Positions 34,434-45,407 of a DNA stretch of 64,000 nt are shown piece by piece (within the stretch, counting starts at the first letter, position 1; every line of letters begins with the position of its first letter). The notes under the pieces are model-generated. The model saw only the letters and a list, made by a program, of their open reading frames with translations. It made no database searches and was not told where the DNA came from. Source of the DNA: Larix kaempferi (taxonomy: Eukaryota; Streptophyta; Pinopsida; Pinales; Pinaceae); assembly GCA_027924585.1 (NCBI GenBank), contig BSBM01000762.1:9148501-9212500 (forward strand). Reading direction: 5' to 3'. Both the position numbers and the translations under genes were made by a program.

Positions 34434-37400
34434 TACTTAAACAAATTTTTTACCCAAACATATTTTCTCACCATTGAGAATTCTAGACGTTCTCGTCGTC
34501 TACAGGGTGAACTCCCAGAGTTTAGTCCACTTGGCTCTCCACGTCACAGACGCAGAGCCCTATCCCTTGATTCGACACATCGTCAATCAATTAGACAGTC
34601 ATCCGATTCTGACATACCCCACTTCACCTTTGATTTGGAGGTAGAATCCGAAAAGCACACCGAGTTACCACCAACCACAATTATGTCTGGAACTCCATTT
34701 GATCCACTATTTACAAGCACCATAGGTGAGACATCCGCAGACCCTTCTGCTGTAGTACCATCCACGGCAACAACCACCCCCCTGGGTATGCCCAATATGG
34801 GTAACACTCCACATTTAGGAATGCCCAACACAGGGCCAACACCTGTCATAGGTATACCCAACATGGGGGTCATACCCCATTTGGTTTCCACAAACCCTAT
34901 CCCAGGAATCCCTAGTGCGATTCCTAACCCAAGTGTAACCCATGTTGCACTTGGGAATGCTATACCAGGAATCCCTAGTGCGATTCCTAACCCAAGTGTA
35001 ACCCAAGTTGCACTTGGAGGCGCTGGCCCGTACCAGACTACACCTATCGGAGGGCATATACCCTCCATACCTAGCATACCTTTAGGCGCGACTGGACCCC
35101 TTCACCATACCACTATGGCCAGGCATGTCCCAGTTCCAGTCACCACATCTGCTAGTCTACCATATATGGCGAGTCTGAACATGCCAGATTTAGCTAGGCT
35201 CACAAATGACCCCATTAGACATGATCCGGCGTGGCCTCAAATGCCCACCAAGCTCCCCTCTGACATCCCTAAATTTGAGGGTAAGGCAGGAGAAGACCCA
35301 CAAAACCATATCATGTCCTTCCATCTATGGTGTTCCTCCAACTCCATAGTGGACGACTCTGTTCGCCTCCGGTTATTACAGCGCACCTTCACTGGCTCTA
35401 CAGCCAAATGGTACATCGAGCAACCCCATGGGATGCATTCCACATTTACCTCCCTTGCCTCGACCTTCCTGCAGTTCTTTCAGCTACCTGTCCGCTATGA
35501 TGCGGGCGTCGAAATCCTACTGTCTTGCAGACAGAACACGGCCACGCATATCATTGACCATATTCATGATTGGCGTCGGCGCCGAAGCCTATGCAAGATC
35601 AAATTAGACGACCGAATCTTTTTAGACTGGTTCCTTAAATCCCTCCTTCCTCTCATTGCGAAGGATGTAGCATCTGAAAGACCCCAGTCCGAGGAGGAGG
35701 CCATCCTCAAGGCCCAACAGTTTGATCTCATATATGCCCAGTCGGGTTATTTATACACGATCATACCGGACGCCCCACGAGGCGACTCTGCACGCGGTGA
35801 CACACCGGGGGCATCACATGCCGCTGATGGCATTATTGGCCAAATTACACCGCAAGCAAAACCTTTCAGTATGGTGAGCACCATGCCCGCCCCAGACCTT
35901 TCTAGGGCTACCTCGAGTTCCGGAGCGACAACTTCTTATGCTCCAACAAACCAGACCCATCACGTTCATGGACCCTCTTGTCCACAACATTGTTATGGCC
36001 AAGGGCCATCAGCATATGTACCTCCTACATACTATGCTCAACCTACGGTACAGACCCCCATGCAGTTCCCACAACAGCCCATGCATTACCCACAACCGGT
36101 TGCACCAGCTAACCTCACACCTCCACCAGCTCAGGGGTACCAACAACCCCAACATGCAACTGGACCACCTCTAGCTCCACCTGCATACTATCCACCGCAA
36201 CCTGCTCCCGCACCTGCGGCTCCTCAGAATCCCCCCAATGCTCAAGGGCATGTGTACGCACAACAACATCAGCCCCAATACCAAAATAACCAACGCAACC
36301 AGGGTGGGCAACCAAACCGCGGAAGAGGACGCAACCGCGGAAACAATCAAAACCGTAACCAAGCTCCACAACCTACCCATCCTCCGCAAAACAATAACGC
36401 GGCGCCTGCTCATCAGAATCCTGATCGACCACCTAAGCAACCCAAAAATGCTAACTTACGAACAAACCATCCTTGTTCCATTTGCGGTGTCTATGGCCAC
36501 TATACCCACGCTTGCCCACATTTGGAGCGAGCTCGACAACTATGGACCAATGACGCCCATCGTCAAGGGCAGGCGGCTCCTCAGCCGCCACCCAACCCTC
36601 CACCACCTCAACAACAGCCTTTGGTGCTACAAAACCCTTTTCCCACACAAGGGGTGGTGAACACTCAGCCGTTAGCCCCCCCACAGGGCAACGTGCAACC
36701 ACAACAAATCACTTACGCCGCCCCTGATCAACCCATGTTTGATTCAGGCACTCACCACTTATTGATGATGTCCACAGCAGACGTCAACATCCAAACCCGA
36801 CGGAACCAGTATGGTCCTACCTCCGAGGCTACCCCCACCGATAAGGATGCTAACGCTAATCCCACCGATCAGATGTTACGGATACCACCTCTTCCACTCG
36901 ATGGTGCCTCTAAAGCACCTCGTTTCCCTCTCCGTCGTATAAACAACAACCCCAATGCACGGGCTGCGTCAAATTACAACATCGTAGATGACCTAGCTCA
37001 ATCTCCCGCAGCCATGTCTGCGTTAGAAGTCTTGAAAAACTGTCCTACGCAGCGCAAGACTTTACTTTCCGCCATTGGGGCGATCGACCCAAATGATTCG
37101 AAATTGATGACCTTTGATTTGGACCAGTCCGAACCACGTCTGCCTTCCACCATAGCAGTCCAAGTTTCTGTTTCTATTCGGAATCTTGTCATCCATCGAT
37201 GTATCATCGACGACGGTGCTTCCACATGCGTCATGTCCACATTTGTTTGGCAGAAGTTGGGATCCCCTCCTCTCCAGCAATCCACCACTGCATTGCGGGC
37301 CTATGACGGCCGGTCAGCTCAACCTCAAGGTCTACTACCCAAGGTCCCCGTCCAATTGGGTGGGAAAACTGTGCTCATCGACATAGAGGTCATTAACGCC

Positions 37401-39353
37401 CAGCTTGATTGTAACCTTTTACTGGGTCGTAGTTACATGTACGCCATGAAAGCGGTCGCCTCCTCCGTTTTTCGTACCATGATGTTCCCCCATGAGGGAC
37501 GCATGGTCAAAATCGACCAACTCACCTACTATGATCCCAATGCCCCTGCAGCCCCCGAAAATGTTCTTCCCATGATTGAACAACCCGCTTCTAGTGTAGT
37601 TACCTCCTTTGTGTCTTCTGTGGGACCCGGATTCTACTCAGATACACCCATGACCTCTACATTTCAGGCCATTCCACCACCGTCACCAGAGACCCAGGTC
37701 GCAAACCTCTGTACTCTTTCACAGAATACACAAACACCCGGTAGTCAACCACCATTGGTACCGAGTCACATCGGTGTTACACCCATCCACACCATCCCCT
37801 TTCTATTTCCTCCTTCGGGTGTAGTAAGCGCCCCGGTTATGGCTACCCTTAGTCTACCCGGATTAACATTGGGATTACCCGTGTGGTATATTTCACCTCC
37901 AGTTCCACCGCCGACACCAAATGTCATCCTGCAACCGGTGCAACCCATTGTTACTTCTACCCAACCACCTCCCGGTATCACTACTCCTTCGTCATCGATG
38001 AATCCCCCTCCACGCATCAGGCCCACTGGGGGCAGAGGCCCACAACCATACACTGCGGTACCCCCACCCAAGGCAGTTAAACCTCCCCCCGTGTTTCGTG
38101 CTCCTCCCAAATGCTCGTTGTGTGATAAGTTAGGCCATCCAACTCATCAGTGTCCACAGTTACCTGCATTGCAGGAACACATGCAAATGTTGGATGACGA
38201 CCCCAACATCCCGGTTGTCAAACTCGATCCAAACCCCATGCCTCGTGATAAATCATTGCGTACCAACCACCCATGTGCGATATGCGGTATTTACGGCCAC
38301 TACTCCCATCACTGTCCTGACATCCCAGATTACAGAGCAGCTCTCTACGAGATGAACAATTTGGACCTTGAGACGGCACCCCCTACTATCGAGGAGATCT
38401 ACCCTCCCCCATCATCCTCATCTGGAGAGATTAACACCATCTACATGATCTCTTCGACTACCACTACCTCATCACTCGATTTGACCACTCAAAGCTCCCG
38501 CAATGATGAAGAGGTTCTCGAGACTCCTACTACCTTTGATTATCCCGGGGAAGACACGCACCATCGTCCATACTTCCTCCTGGAAGAGACTTCATCCACC
38601 ACCGCTACCCAATCCGCGGTTGAGTCCAAGGATTTCCTTCCTACTAAAATCGACTGGTTAACGGATCCCATGGCCGGTATTTCTCCCGTCATCCACATTG
38701 ACATCTCTGACCCACTTGGTGCCCTTCATACCATCACATTAGGAAACTCCCACAGTGAGCATGAGATCAGAGAATACCAACAACTGTTCCAAGAATTCAC
38801 TGATGTCTTTACTTGGTCAGATACCGAAATGCCTGGCCTTGACCCCGCCATTTATACGATCTCCACTGGATACCCCTCTGTCCGGTCGGCCCCTTCCATT
38901 GATCCCTTTGACACACAGGTTCAACCCTGTCAAATCGACCAGGAAACCACATGTCCACAACATGGGGGCAGGCCCAAAACCTTGCCTACTCATCATCATC
39001 GTGATCCTCATCGGAGATATTGGGGGCATCCACCCCACAACGGGAATCCCCCATCGTCATATCATCACTTCAGTATGCCACCACGACCCACAGCCTCATG
39101 GTATAACACCCCGCCAGCAGTTGCTCAATGCCCTATTGATCTCTCTCTGAGACAACATCTGCACCACATTGACACCTCTGAGTTAGGGGGCATAATAGAT
39201 TACCTCGACCCCGGGATAGGGGGCATGATCAATCATTTTGAACCTTCCCCATCATCTCTATCTCAACACCTCAATGAGCCCATCGTTCAAACCAACACAT
39301 ATGTGATCCACAATCAAAAACCCCATGCACATAGCATGGGGGCAGGTCATTAA
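34434..39353 (+). CDS. N1 gag-protease polyprotein (about 1,560-1,640 aa), no RT
   Basis: One uninterrupted frame. It is open from 34434, but the first in-frame ATG is at 34683. The coding-like Arg/Ser-rich stretch before that may be translated from a spliced or non-AUG start. Order: Pro/Thr-rich repeats (34780-35060), gag core (about 35250-35760, KFEGKAGEDPQNHIMSF), Gln/Pro-rich region, CCHC zinc knuckle at about 36475 (CSICGVYGHYTHAC), aspartic protease at about 37180-37480 (IIDDGAST active site, LLLGRSYM flap/end), two more CCHC knuckles (about 38112 and 38272), then the segment ending MPGLDPAIYTI that normally leads into RT. After it the frame runs on in unrelated His/Pro-rich sequence. 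It would build particles while relying on RT and integrase from other elements. Confidence 0.85.
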   Translation, partial: YLNKFFTQTYFLTIENSRRSRRLQGELPEFSPLGSPRHRRRALSLDSTHRQSIRQSSDSDIPHFTFDLEVESEKHTELPPTTIMSGTPFDPLFTSTIGETSADPSAVVPSTATTTPLGMPNMGNTPHLGMPNTGPTPVIGIPNMGVIPHLVSTNPIPGIPSAIPNPSVTHVALGNAIPGIPSAIPNPSVTQVALGGAGPYQTTPIGGHIPSIPSIPLGATGPLHHTTMARHVPVPVTTSASLPYMASLNMPDLARLTNDPIRHDPAWPQMPTKLPSDIPKFEGKAGEDPQNHIMSFHLWCSSNSIVDDSVRLRLLQRTFTGSTAKWYIEQPHGMHSTFTSLASTFLQFFQLPVRYDAGVEILLSCRQNTATHIIDHIHDWRRRRSLCKIKLDDRIFLDWFLKSLLPLIAKDVASERPQSEEEAILKAQQFDLIYAQSGYLYTIIPDAPRGDSARGDTPGASHAADGIIGQITPQAKPFSMVSTMPAPDLSRATSSSGATTSYAPTNQTHHVHGPSCPQHCYGQGPSAYVPPTYYAQPTVQTPMQFPQQPMHYPQPVAPANLTPPPAQGYQQPQHATGPPLAPPAYYPPQPAPAPAAPQNPPNAQGHVYAQQHQPQYQNNQRNQGGQPNRGRGRNRGNNQNRNQAPQPTHPPQNNNAAPAHQNPDRPPKQPKNANLRTNHPCSICGVYGHYTHACPHLERARQLWTNDAHRQGQAAPQPPPNPPPPQQQPLVLQNPFPTQGVVNTQPLAPPQGNVQPQQITYAAPDQPMFDSGTHHLLMMSTADVNIQTRRNQYGPTSEATPTDKDANANPTDQMLRIPPLPLDGASKAPRFPLRRINNNPNARAASNYNIVDDLAQSPAAMSALEVLKNCPTQRKTLLSAIGAIDPNDSKLMTFDLDQSEPRLPSTIAVQVSVSIRNLVIHRCIIDDGASTCVMSTFVWQKLGSPPLQQSTTALRAYDGRSAQPQGLLPKVPVQLGGKTVLIDIEVINAQLDCNLLLGRSYMYAMKAVASSVFRTMMFPHEGRMVKIDQLTYYDPNAPAAPENVLPMIEQPASSVVTSFVSSVGPGFYSDTPMTSTFQAIPPPSPETQVANLCTLSQNTQTPGSQPPLVPSHIGVTPIHTIPFLFPPSGVVSAPVMATLSLPGLTLGLPVWYISPPVPPPTPNVILQPVQPIVTSTQPPPGITTPSSSMNPPPRIRPTGGRGPQPYTAVPPPKAVKPPPVFRAPPKCSLCDKLGHPTHQCPQLPALQEHMQMLDDDPNIPVVKLDPNPMPRDKSLRTNHPCAICGIYGHYSHHCPDIPDYRAALYEMNNLDLETAPPTIEEIYPPPSSSSGEINTIYMISSTTTTSSLDLTTQSSRNDEEVLETPTTFDYPGEDTHHRPYFLLEETSSTTATQSAVESKDFLPTKIDWLTDPMAGISPVIHIDISDPLGALHTITLGNSHSEHEIREYQQLFQEFTDVFTWSDTEMPGLDPAIYTISTGYPSVRSAPSIDPFDTQVQPCQIDQETTCPQHGGRPKTLPTHHHRDPHRRYWGHPPHNGNPPSSYHHFSMPPRPTASWYNTPPAVAQCPIDLSLRQHLHHIDTSELGGIIDYLDPGIGGMINHFEPSPSSLSQHLNEPIVQTNTYVIHNQKPHAHSMGAGH
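38960..39345 (+). repeat. Scattered GGGGGCA motifs resembling the N1 polypurine tract
   Basis: GGGGGCA occurs at about 38964, 39022, 39186, 39219 and 39337, and again in the true tract at 41246. The first five lie in the anomalous 3' end of the frame. They may be internal duplicates of the plus-strand priming site or chance G runs. Confidence 0.5.
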
Positions 39354-41244
39354 CCCTGCTCACTTTTTCATATTCGTGATCTCAACCATTTTTGAGGTCA
39401 CGTGTCACTTGTATATTTCAGTTGATTTGATACACATAGTATTTTGCCCCCACGGGTCATCATTTCTCCCCACCACTACATCCTTCGCTTGGTGGGATCA
39501 CCTTTATTTGTAGCCATTTTTTAACCTAGTTCTTTCCTTTAACCATTCCGGAGTCCTTATGACCTCCGTTTTTCGCACCATTTGCACTGCCAGATTCATA
39601 TTTTTCGCACTGATGACGATGCTTGAGACCTTTTCTCGCCCTCATCAATCCTTTTTTGTTCGGTATAATTTTATCCCTTTTTCGGGCCGAGCAATCCCTT
39701 TTACGAAAAAGGCACTTAGGGAGTTTCTGTTAAGCTCTTTTCTGACTCCTAAAACAATGAAAAGATCGTCGAGTAATCTTGCTTCCTTTCATGCTCGCTA
39801 AACGTATCTGAAAGGGCGTCTGCCTGGTATAAGTTTACCCCTTTTCCGGACCTTGTAGACTAATTACGAAAAAGGTATACTCTAGTCACATCGGCTAGAA
39901 GAGTTCTCCATCCGCATCATTTTATCCTTTTTCGGGCCTTGGAGACTAAACTTACGAAAAAGAAACACCAACAGAGTCCACTTACCGTTTTCAGACTCTC
40001 TAAACATGAAAGCAACCATGAGCATGAGTCGTCCTGGGATCGCAAAATCCACAGGACCGTACCATTTTAGACCACACTTTTATCCCTTCTTGGAGCTCAT
40101 TAAAACTACGAAGAAGGAATTAATGGTGCCTCTTGGCGCCACGACAGATCACATCTACTCATATGGCAGCTTCCCCATTTTGGTCGCCTTTGTTCAGAGT
40201 ATTCTGCAGTATGTCACCTTGATAATCCCTCGACAGCACCTATCAGCTCGTCCTCCCCCCCAGAGTCAGTATATACCGTTCAGTCAAAGCAATGATCCCC
40301 ACACCTACAAGTCAGTTCCCTACGCTGCCAGGTCAACCATGCCATCATGCTCTGAACAAAGGAAGTTTGAGTCTACCCATTTTTTGACCCAGTTATTTTC
40401 CTTCCCCACAAGTATGTCAGTCCTACCATCAGTACTACATCACTTCAGTTATACACCTCCTGCTCCTATCAAGGAAACATCATTGCCTTGTTAGTTGCTG
40501 GTCTCCCTCTGTCGACGACAACTACATTGATTCCAGAGGATAGACCTAGAGGTCCCTGTGTCTTGGACTCATTACCATTGATGATGAGTGCCTACGAATC
40601 ATTTCGAGAGGAATCCTCAGTGCCTCTCCGAATGGTTGTTTCTCACATGCTCGACTTCAACACCTTGATCGCATCATTGAGACTCGCACATGGTATTGGT
40701 CCGTTCAGTTACTGTTGAAGACCCCGGATACCACCTGACTCCTCCACATTTGAGAGTCTACCTATGGATACAACCAGTCACATTTTTTCTATAGGTATCC
40801 GGGTTGCGTATGGCGACAGTATTCCAGATGACTCACAGTCATTGAGTCCATACAGATGTTGGACCCCTTCAGATTTAGTAGTTCAACAGTTATTCCAGTG
40901 TATCAGTTATTGAGATCAGCCATGATCATGAGTATATCCCACAATAATGTCCCCTCTGGACCATTATGATGTACCAGTATATTTCTTTACATATTAGATC
41001 CCCCTTCTTGGGACTAATTGTTTTGTATATGTCTTGATACGAGCATGGGAATGCCTGCCTCGTCCTTTATCAGAGATTATACCTCATCCATATTGAGGCC
41101 ATGTAATATTTTTTGTTTTTTACAGCTTCCAAGGGCCGTGGCTCCAGTCTCCAACCAGTCTCTTCTCTCCCCTAAAACCCCAGAAAAAGACAAATGAACT
41201 ATGATGTCTATCGGCCATACGATGAGCTCCTGCCCTCACACATC
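39354..41244 (+). other. N1 3' non-coding region replacing RT-RH-INT
   Basis: About 1.9 kb between the polyprotein and the right LTR. Frames at 39559-39801, 40006-40494 and 40488-40718 have no recognisable domain and are broken, so I do not call them genes. A series of related hairpins lies at 39670-40120. Confidence 0.6.
39670..40120 (+). repeat. Four related hairpin units in N1
   Basis: Units near 39676, 39838, 39926 and 40085 share the pattern TTTTATCCCTTTTTCGGGCC, then about 20 bases, then TTACGAAAAAGG. The first can form a 9-bp stem (39676-39684 with 39704-39712). In the fourth, CCTTCTT pairs with AAGAAGG, a paired T-A to C-G change against the first unit. The second has one mismatch. 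This could be an RNA structure such as a packaging signal, but the role is unknown. Confidence 0.6.
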
Positions 41245-41255
41245 AGGGGGCAATC
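41245..41255 (+). promoter_or_regulatory. N1 polypurine tract
   Basis: AGGGGGCAATC immediately precedes the 3' LTR (TGTTAACACC), the expected place for plus-strand priming. Confidence 0.8.
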
Positions 41256-41920
41256 TGTTAACACCCAAAAAGTGCTCACTAGCTCATTTTCCTATTCACA
41301 TGACCCATTTGTCCACTTTTCCACCATCTAAGCCTCTGAAACCAACAAAAGGTCACCAAAAGACCTTAGTACACCCCTTTTTCCATTAAAAAAAAGATTA
41401 TTTTTCCAAGAAAATCATAAAAAACCCTCAAAAAGGGTCCAAATTCCCAAAAATATTAAAAAGGGAATTAAAATATTATTTTTATTCAAAAAAGGAAAAA
41501 GGAGGGAAAAGTACCTAAACCATGTTGGTTAATACCATTTGGTTTCCACAAAACCACAAATGGTATTTCCCACCACCAAAACCTATAAAAAGGTGGTAGG
41601 GGCTCCTCATTTCCAATCCATCCATTATCTCATCCTTATGCTGCTGAAATCTCCCTTGAGCATTTTAGCCATTGCAAACCACATTGGAGAAGAGACCATT
41701 GGAGATTGGAAGTTGCTCATCCTTGGAGCTATTCAACCTCACCATTAGAGGTATTGATTTCGCAAGCACTTGCTTGCCCCATCCTTTCAATACAAATTCT
41801 TTATTTTATATATGTTCTTGTTCTTGATTTTAAATTATTTTTGTTATTTGCTTAATATCTTTGCTTAGATCCATGAATAGTCTTGTTTAATTAGTTTATT
41901 GTTATTTATTTCCATTGAAA
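41256..41920 (+). repeat. N1 3' LTR
   Basis: 665 bp, nearly identical to 33307-33971. It ends at CCATTGAAA, after which G1 sequence resumes (CTGCTGCTACTAG). The end lacks a CA dinucleotide, so 3' truncation is possible. Confidence 0.88.
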
Positions 41921-42925
41921 CTGCTGCTACTAGTTAGCAGGTGCCCATAGCACTAAGCCTAGTTGCAAAACTGGGCCAACAGGTATGATGGATGATGTTG
42001 TAGATGTAGAAGGTAATATGACTACCTCAGGAAGGTTGAGAAATTGGCATGATTAAGACAAAAATAAGTTCAGATATGGGGCTGATACCTTTGGAAATAG
42101 TAAAGAAAATCATAATGAAAAAATGGATGAAATGTCGAGACTACTTAGAGGAATTTCAACTAAAATATGTAGCATGGAAATGGAAGGGAATAATCAAAAT
42201 AGAATCCCTGACGATTTTGGACGGATAAATCCAAACAAATATAGGATGCCATTTAATTCTCAAGTCATGAAGATAGAAATGAGAAATGATGATCCCCCCA
42301 TACAACCTCCTATTAGAGAAGGAAACAATGATAATCATGATAATTTATATGCCTCCAGATGAAGCAGAAATTGAGCATCCTGAAGAAGTGTTGTGGATGG
42401 TAGATTAGAATAATATGGTGCATCTTACACAAGAAGATTATGAAATAACTTTATAGGAGGAAGACTACCAAAATGATCAAGAAGTGCAGAGGAAGTATAA
42501 TTTAAGGTCAAAGAATAATCCCTTAAATCAGAAGCCTACTGTCTCTCCTAAAGAAACCTATGAAAATGCAGTTTTTGTTCTAAATGATACCCTTCCTCAA
42601 AGAAGAGCTACAATTCCAGTTAACTAAAATCCATCTCAAAATAAAACAAAAAAGTATACATAAATAGAAATAAAAGAACAAGATATATCCTGGATTCCTT
42701 TTGATCTAGAGCATGAATTGTCTAAAATCAAAATCTTTATTCCTTTGTCTGAGTTGGCTAGGAATCCTATGTATCTAAAGAAAAGAGAAAAGGTACTGAA
42801 ACTAACTAGACCAATCATTTCCCCTAATAGTCTAAATTTAGCAGATGAGATTCCTACTATATCTGTTGGTCCAATAGTCGAAGAGGAAGTTGAGGATCAC
42901 ATTTATCCTTTTTAATAACTCTAAA
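41921..42925 (+). pseudogene. G1 gag C-terminal part and linker to protease
   Basis: Continuation of the gag interrupted at 33306. The frame is open in pieces (42123-42362, 42718-42915) and carries hydrophilic, Asn- and Asp-rich sequence. In-frame stops, for example near 41936 and 42055, mark decay. No zinc knuckle is visible, as in G2. Confidence 0.6.
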
Positions 42926-43900
42926 CGTGCATGATAAATTACTGCATAATTGCATGTTGGATTATGTAGCTTCACACAATCTAATGCCAAAGGAGATCAT
43001 GGGACAATTAAATCTAGAAATTACTAAACCTTATCATGACCTTTATAGTTTCAACTCCAAGAAATTAAAATGTATGGGAATGATAAAGGATGTGGTAGTC
43101 ACTTTGTTTCAGCTCCCTTCTAAGAGTATTGTAATGGATGGGGCAGTGGCCTATGTACCAACAAGATATGGGATGTTTCTATCAAGAAATTTGACCAAGA
43201 AACTGGGAGGTACTATCCATATGGACCTAAAATATGCCATTGTACCAATGTTTGCAGGTGAAACAAGAAGACTGCATAGAGAATCCAGATTTGCATATGT
43301 GATTAGTGATCAAGATAGCTCGATACACTACCTTGTATATGTAGGGGAAGAAGACACGGGGTGTTTCATATTGGCTATGAATGATGAATATGAACAATCA
43401 TCCCAAATGAAGTTGTCTATCTCAAATATTGAAACTTCTTCAAATCATATATGGAAGATGTATTTCGATGGATCCTTAGCCAATGGAGAAGCACGAGCTG
43501 CTATGATTTTAGTTTCTCCTAACAAGCACGAAATTGCTTTGTCTTTCAAATTAAATTTTGAAACTACAAATAATGTGGTATAATATGAAGCATTGATTTT
43601 GGTATTAGAAGCTACAAAGAAAATGGGAATAAAATAAATTTCTTCCTCTAGAGACTTAGAGTTAGTGGTGCAACAAAACAGAGGTGTGTACCAAACTAAG
43701 CATAATAGGATGAGCGCATCCATAAAATAGGTATGTTATTTAATAGATAATTTATTTACTACTTTTGATATTACTTCTATACCAAGGGAATAAAATCACA
43801 AGGAAAATTCATTGGCTATAGCTGCTAGTACCTTCGAAAATCCACTTGGTCCTAGATAGAAACATGAAGTTCAGTTGATATAAGGACCTTCAACACCTAA
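42926..43900 (+). pseudogene. G1 protease followed by an extra RNase H
   Basis: The open part 42927-43583 starts with a retropepsin-like domain. The active-site region reads LDYVASHN, keeping the Asp but not the usual Ser/Thr-Gly. At about 43453 it continues into an RNase H domain (MYFDGSLANGEARAAMILV, first catalytic Asp present), then TTNNVV, a stop and YEAL. Further stops follow, and the region equivalent to the last Asp reads KENSLA (Asp to Asn). Order and sequence match G2 (52725-51310). The protease would cleave the polyprotein, and the RNase H would degrade the RNA template strand. Confidence 0.75.
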
Positions 43901-44169
43901 TAATGTGAATAATTAGCAAGTGTTTGAAATCAAGTATAGACTAGGATCAAGAAAATGAAGAAGCGGAGGAAGATTTCCAAGAAGAGGAAGAAGGAGGAAA
44001 TGAAATAAAACTAGGACTTAGCAACAAAATAGCCAATCGCAACATTTTGTAGCTCAAGAAAAAATTCATTCCAAAGGGCCTATTTCTATTGCAAATACTT
44101 TTTAATAAAAATTATATCCCTGCAAAACCAATAGTTTAGACAAGTGAAGAGAATGTGGAAAGTACAAAC
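43901..44169 (+). other. G1 linker between RNase H and RT
   Basis: Decayed coding sequence, Glu-rich in one frame (around 43940-44020). Aligned by position with the linker of G2 around 51350-51500, which is likewise acidic. No domain. Confidence 0.4.
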
Positions 44170-45407
44170 ATTGGCACATAAAGAGATCCTACGTTCATCA
44201 AACTATCTGAGTTGTTTCCTACTGAATTAATGCAGAAGTATTTGAATTTGTTTACAAAATAAATTGATGTATTTTCCTAGAGGTATGAATACATAAGGAC
44301 TTATGACACATCCATCATTGAAAAAAAGATCCCTTTGAAAATTGGGGTAAATCCTTCCAGATAGAAGTTGAGACAAACTAACCCTATATTGTTTCCCATA
44401 ATACAAAAGGAAGGAAATTATTAGATGTCAAAATTATAATTCCTTTGATATATTCAAAATAAGCGGCTAATTCAGTCCTAGTAAGAAAAACAAGTGGGGA
44501 GATAAGATTGTGTGTAGATTTCAGAAATCTAAACAAACGTTCTCTAAAGGATCCACTACAAAATGTTAGTTTTCCAATTTGTTTAGCATAATAACATTAA
44601 ACAATCTATCACTGAAAGAAGCACAAGAACAACATACACAATGAACACAATATTTCTCTCAGGGAAACCACAAGGGAGAAAACCCTGACAAAACTTCCTC
44701 AATATAGAATTCACAAAGTACAAGATAAAACCTAGAGACAAAATCAACTTCTCTCCTTCTTGTGCGAGCTTCTCTCTCTCTCCTATGTGAACTTGAGTGA
44801 GTGAGATGAATGAATACAAATGAGAAACTCATCCTCTATTTATATTCTTCTGTTGAGGTGACTTTTCCCCAAGAGGACCGACTTCTCCTAACTCATTGGG
44901 ATGACTTGTCAAATACATAATATAATAATTTTTTATGGGTTCTTCTAGGCTAACACAAGACCTAGGGTTTACATTGAATCTTTCAATGACTCTTACATTA
45001 TCAATTACATCAATGACATCTCTCCAAGGAGGAACAAAACAATACAATAGACAAATTCATTTTGAATATCTTCTGCAGTTACATTTCTTCAACACAAAAA
45101 AATGGACCATATTTTTGAGAAGGTTGTTGGAGCTAATAGAATCTTCATTATGGATGGTTTTTTAGCTTATAATCAGGTATCTATGAGTAGAGGAGATAGA
45201 AATAAAACAACTTTCACCACACCATGGGGAACTTTCATGTATGATAAAATGCCATTTGGGTGGATGAATCCAATAGCCACTTTCCAAAGGGCCATGGATA
45301 TATCATTTGTTGGAGAGAGATATAGGTTCATAGTAATCTAACTAGATGACGCAACTTCTATTTCTAAAATAGTTGGTGAACACCTGTCACATTTAAAGCA
45401 AACATTA
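44170..45407 (+). pseudogene. G1 reverse transcriptase, split and truncated
   Basis: RT-like sequence starts near 44190 and runs with stops to GEIRLCVDFRNLNK (about 44500-44535). It is interrupted by a solo LTR at 44564-45094 and continues with IMDGFLAYNQ, FTTPWGTFMYDKMPFG and then a stop where Tyr of the YxDD box is expected (the next residues are LDD). It stops abruptly at 45407, where G2 is inserted. The rest of RT, RH and integrase should lie beyond G2, outside the window. Confidence 0.8.
44564..45094 (-). mobile_element. Solo LTR (531 bp) inside G1 RT
   Basis: The ends are TG and CA, flanked by the 5-bp duplication CAAAA (44559-44563 and 45095-45099). Removing it restores continuity of the RT reading. 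A minus-strand TATAAATAGAGGA-type box around 44833-44846 indicates that the LTR is transcribed right to left. There is no internal region or second LTR, so this is a solo LTR left by unequal recombination. Family unknown, possibly Copia from its length. Confidence 0.88.

Larger units (their letters stand above)
33307..41920 (+). mobile_element. N1: young non-autonomous Gypsy element with gag and protease only (8.6 kb)
   Basis: Two 665-bp LTRs flank a 7.28-kb interior holding one very long gag-protease frame. The frame ends soon after the segment that normally introduces RT, and no RT, RNase H or integrase follows. A purine tract precedes the right LTR. It is inserted in G1 gag. I could not find a matching 5-bp target duplication (GGTAT on the left, CTGCT on the right) or a standard primer site after the left LTR, so the true LTR may be longer and the right copy truncated. 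Confidence 0.85.

Noticed and set aside
34583-35077. 164-codon minus-strand frame rich in Gly and Val
   Set aside because: It is the antisense shadow of Pro/Thr-rich repeats in the N1 polyprotein. The same holds for 37766-38110 and other minus-strand frames there.
39559-40718. Three plus-strand frames downstream of the N1 polyprotein
   Set aside because: No recognisable motifs, mutually out of phase, and one overlaps the hairpin series. More likely non-coding.
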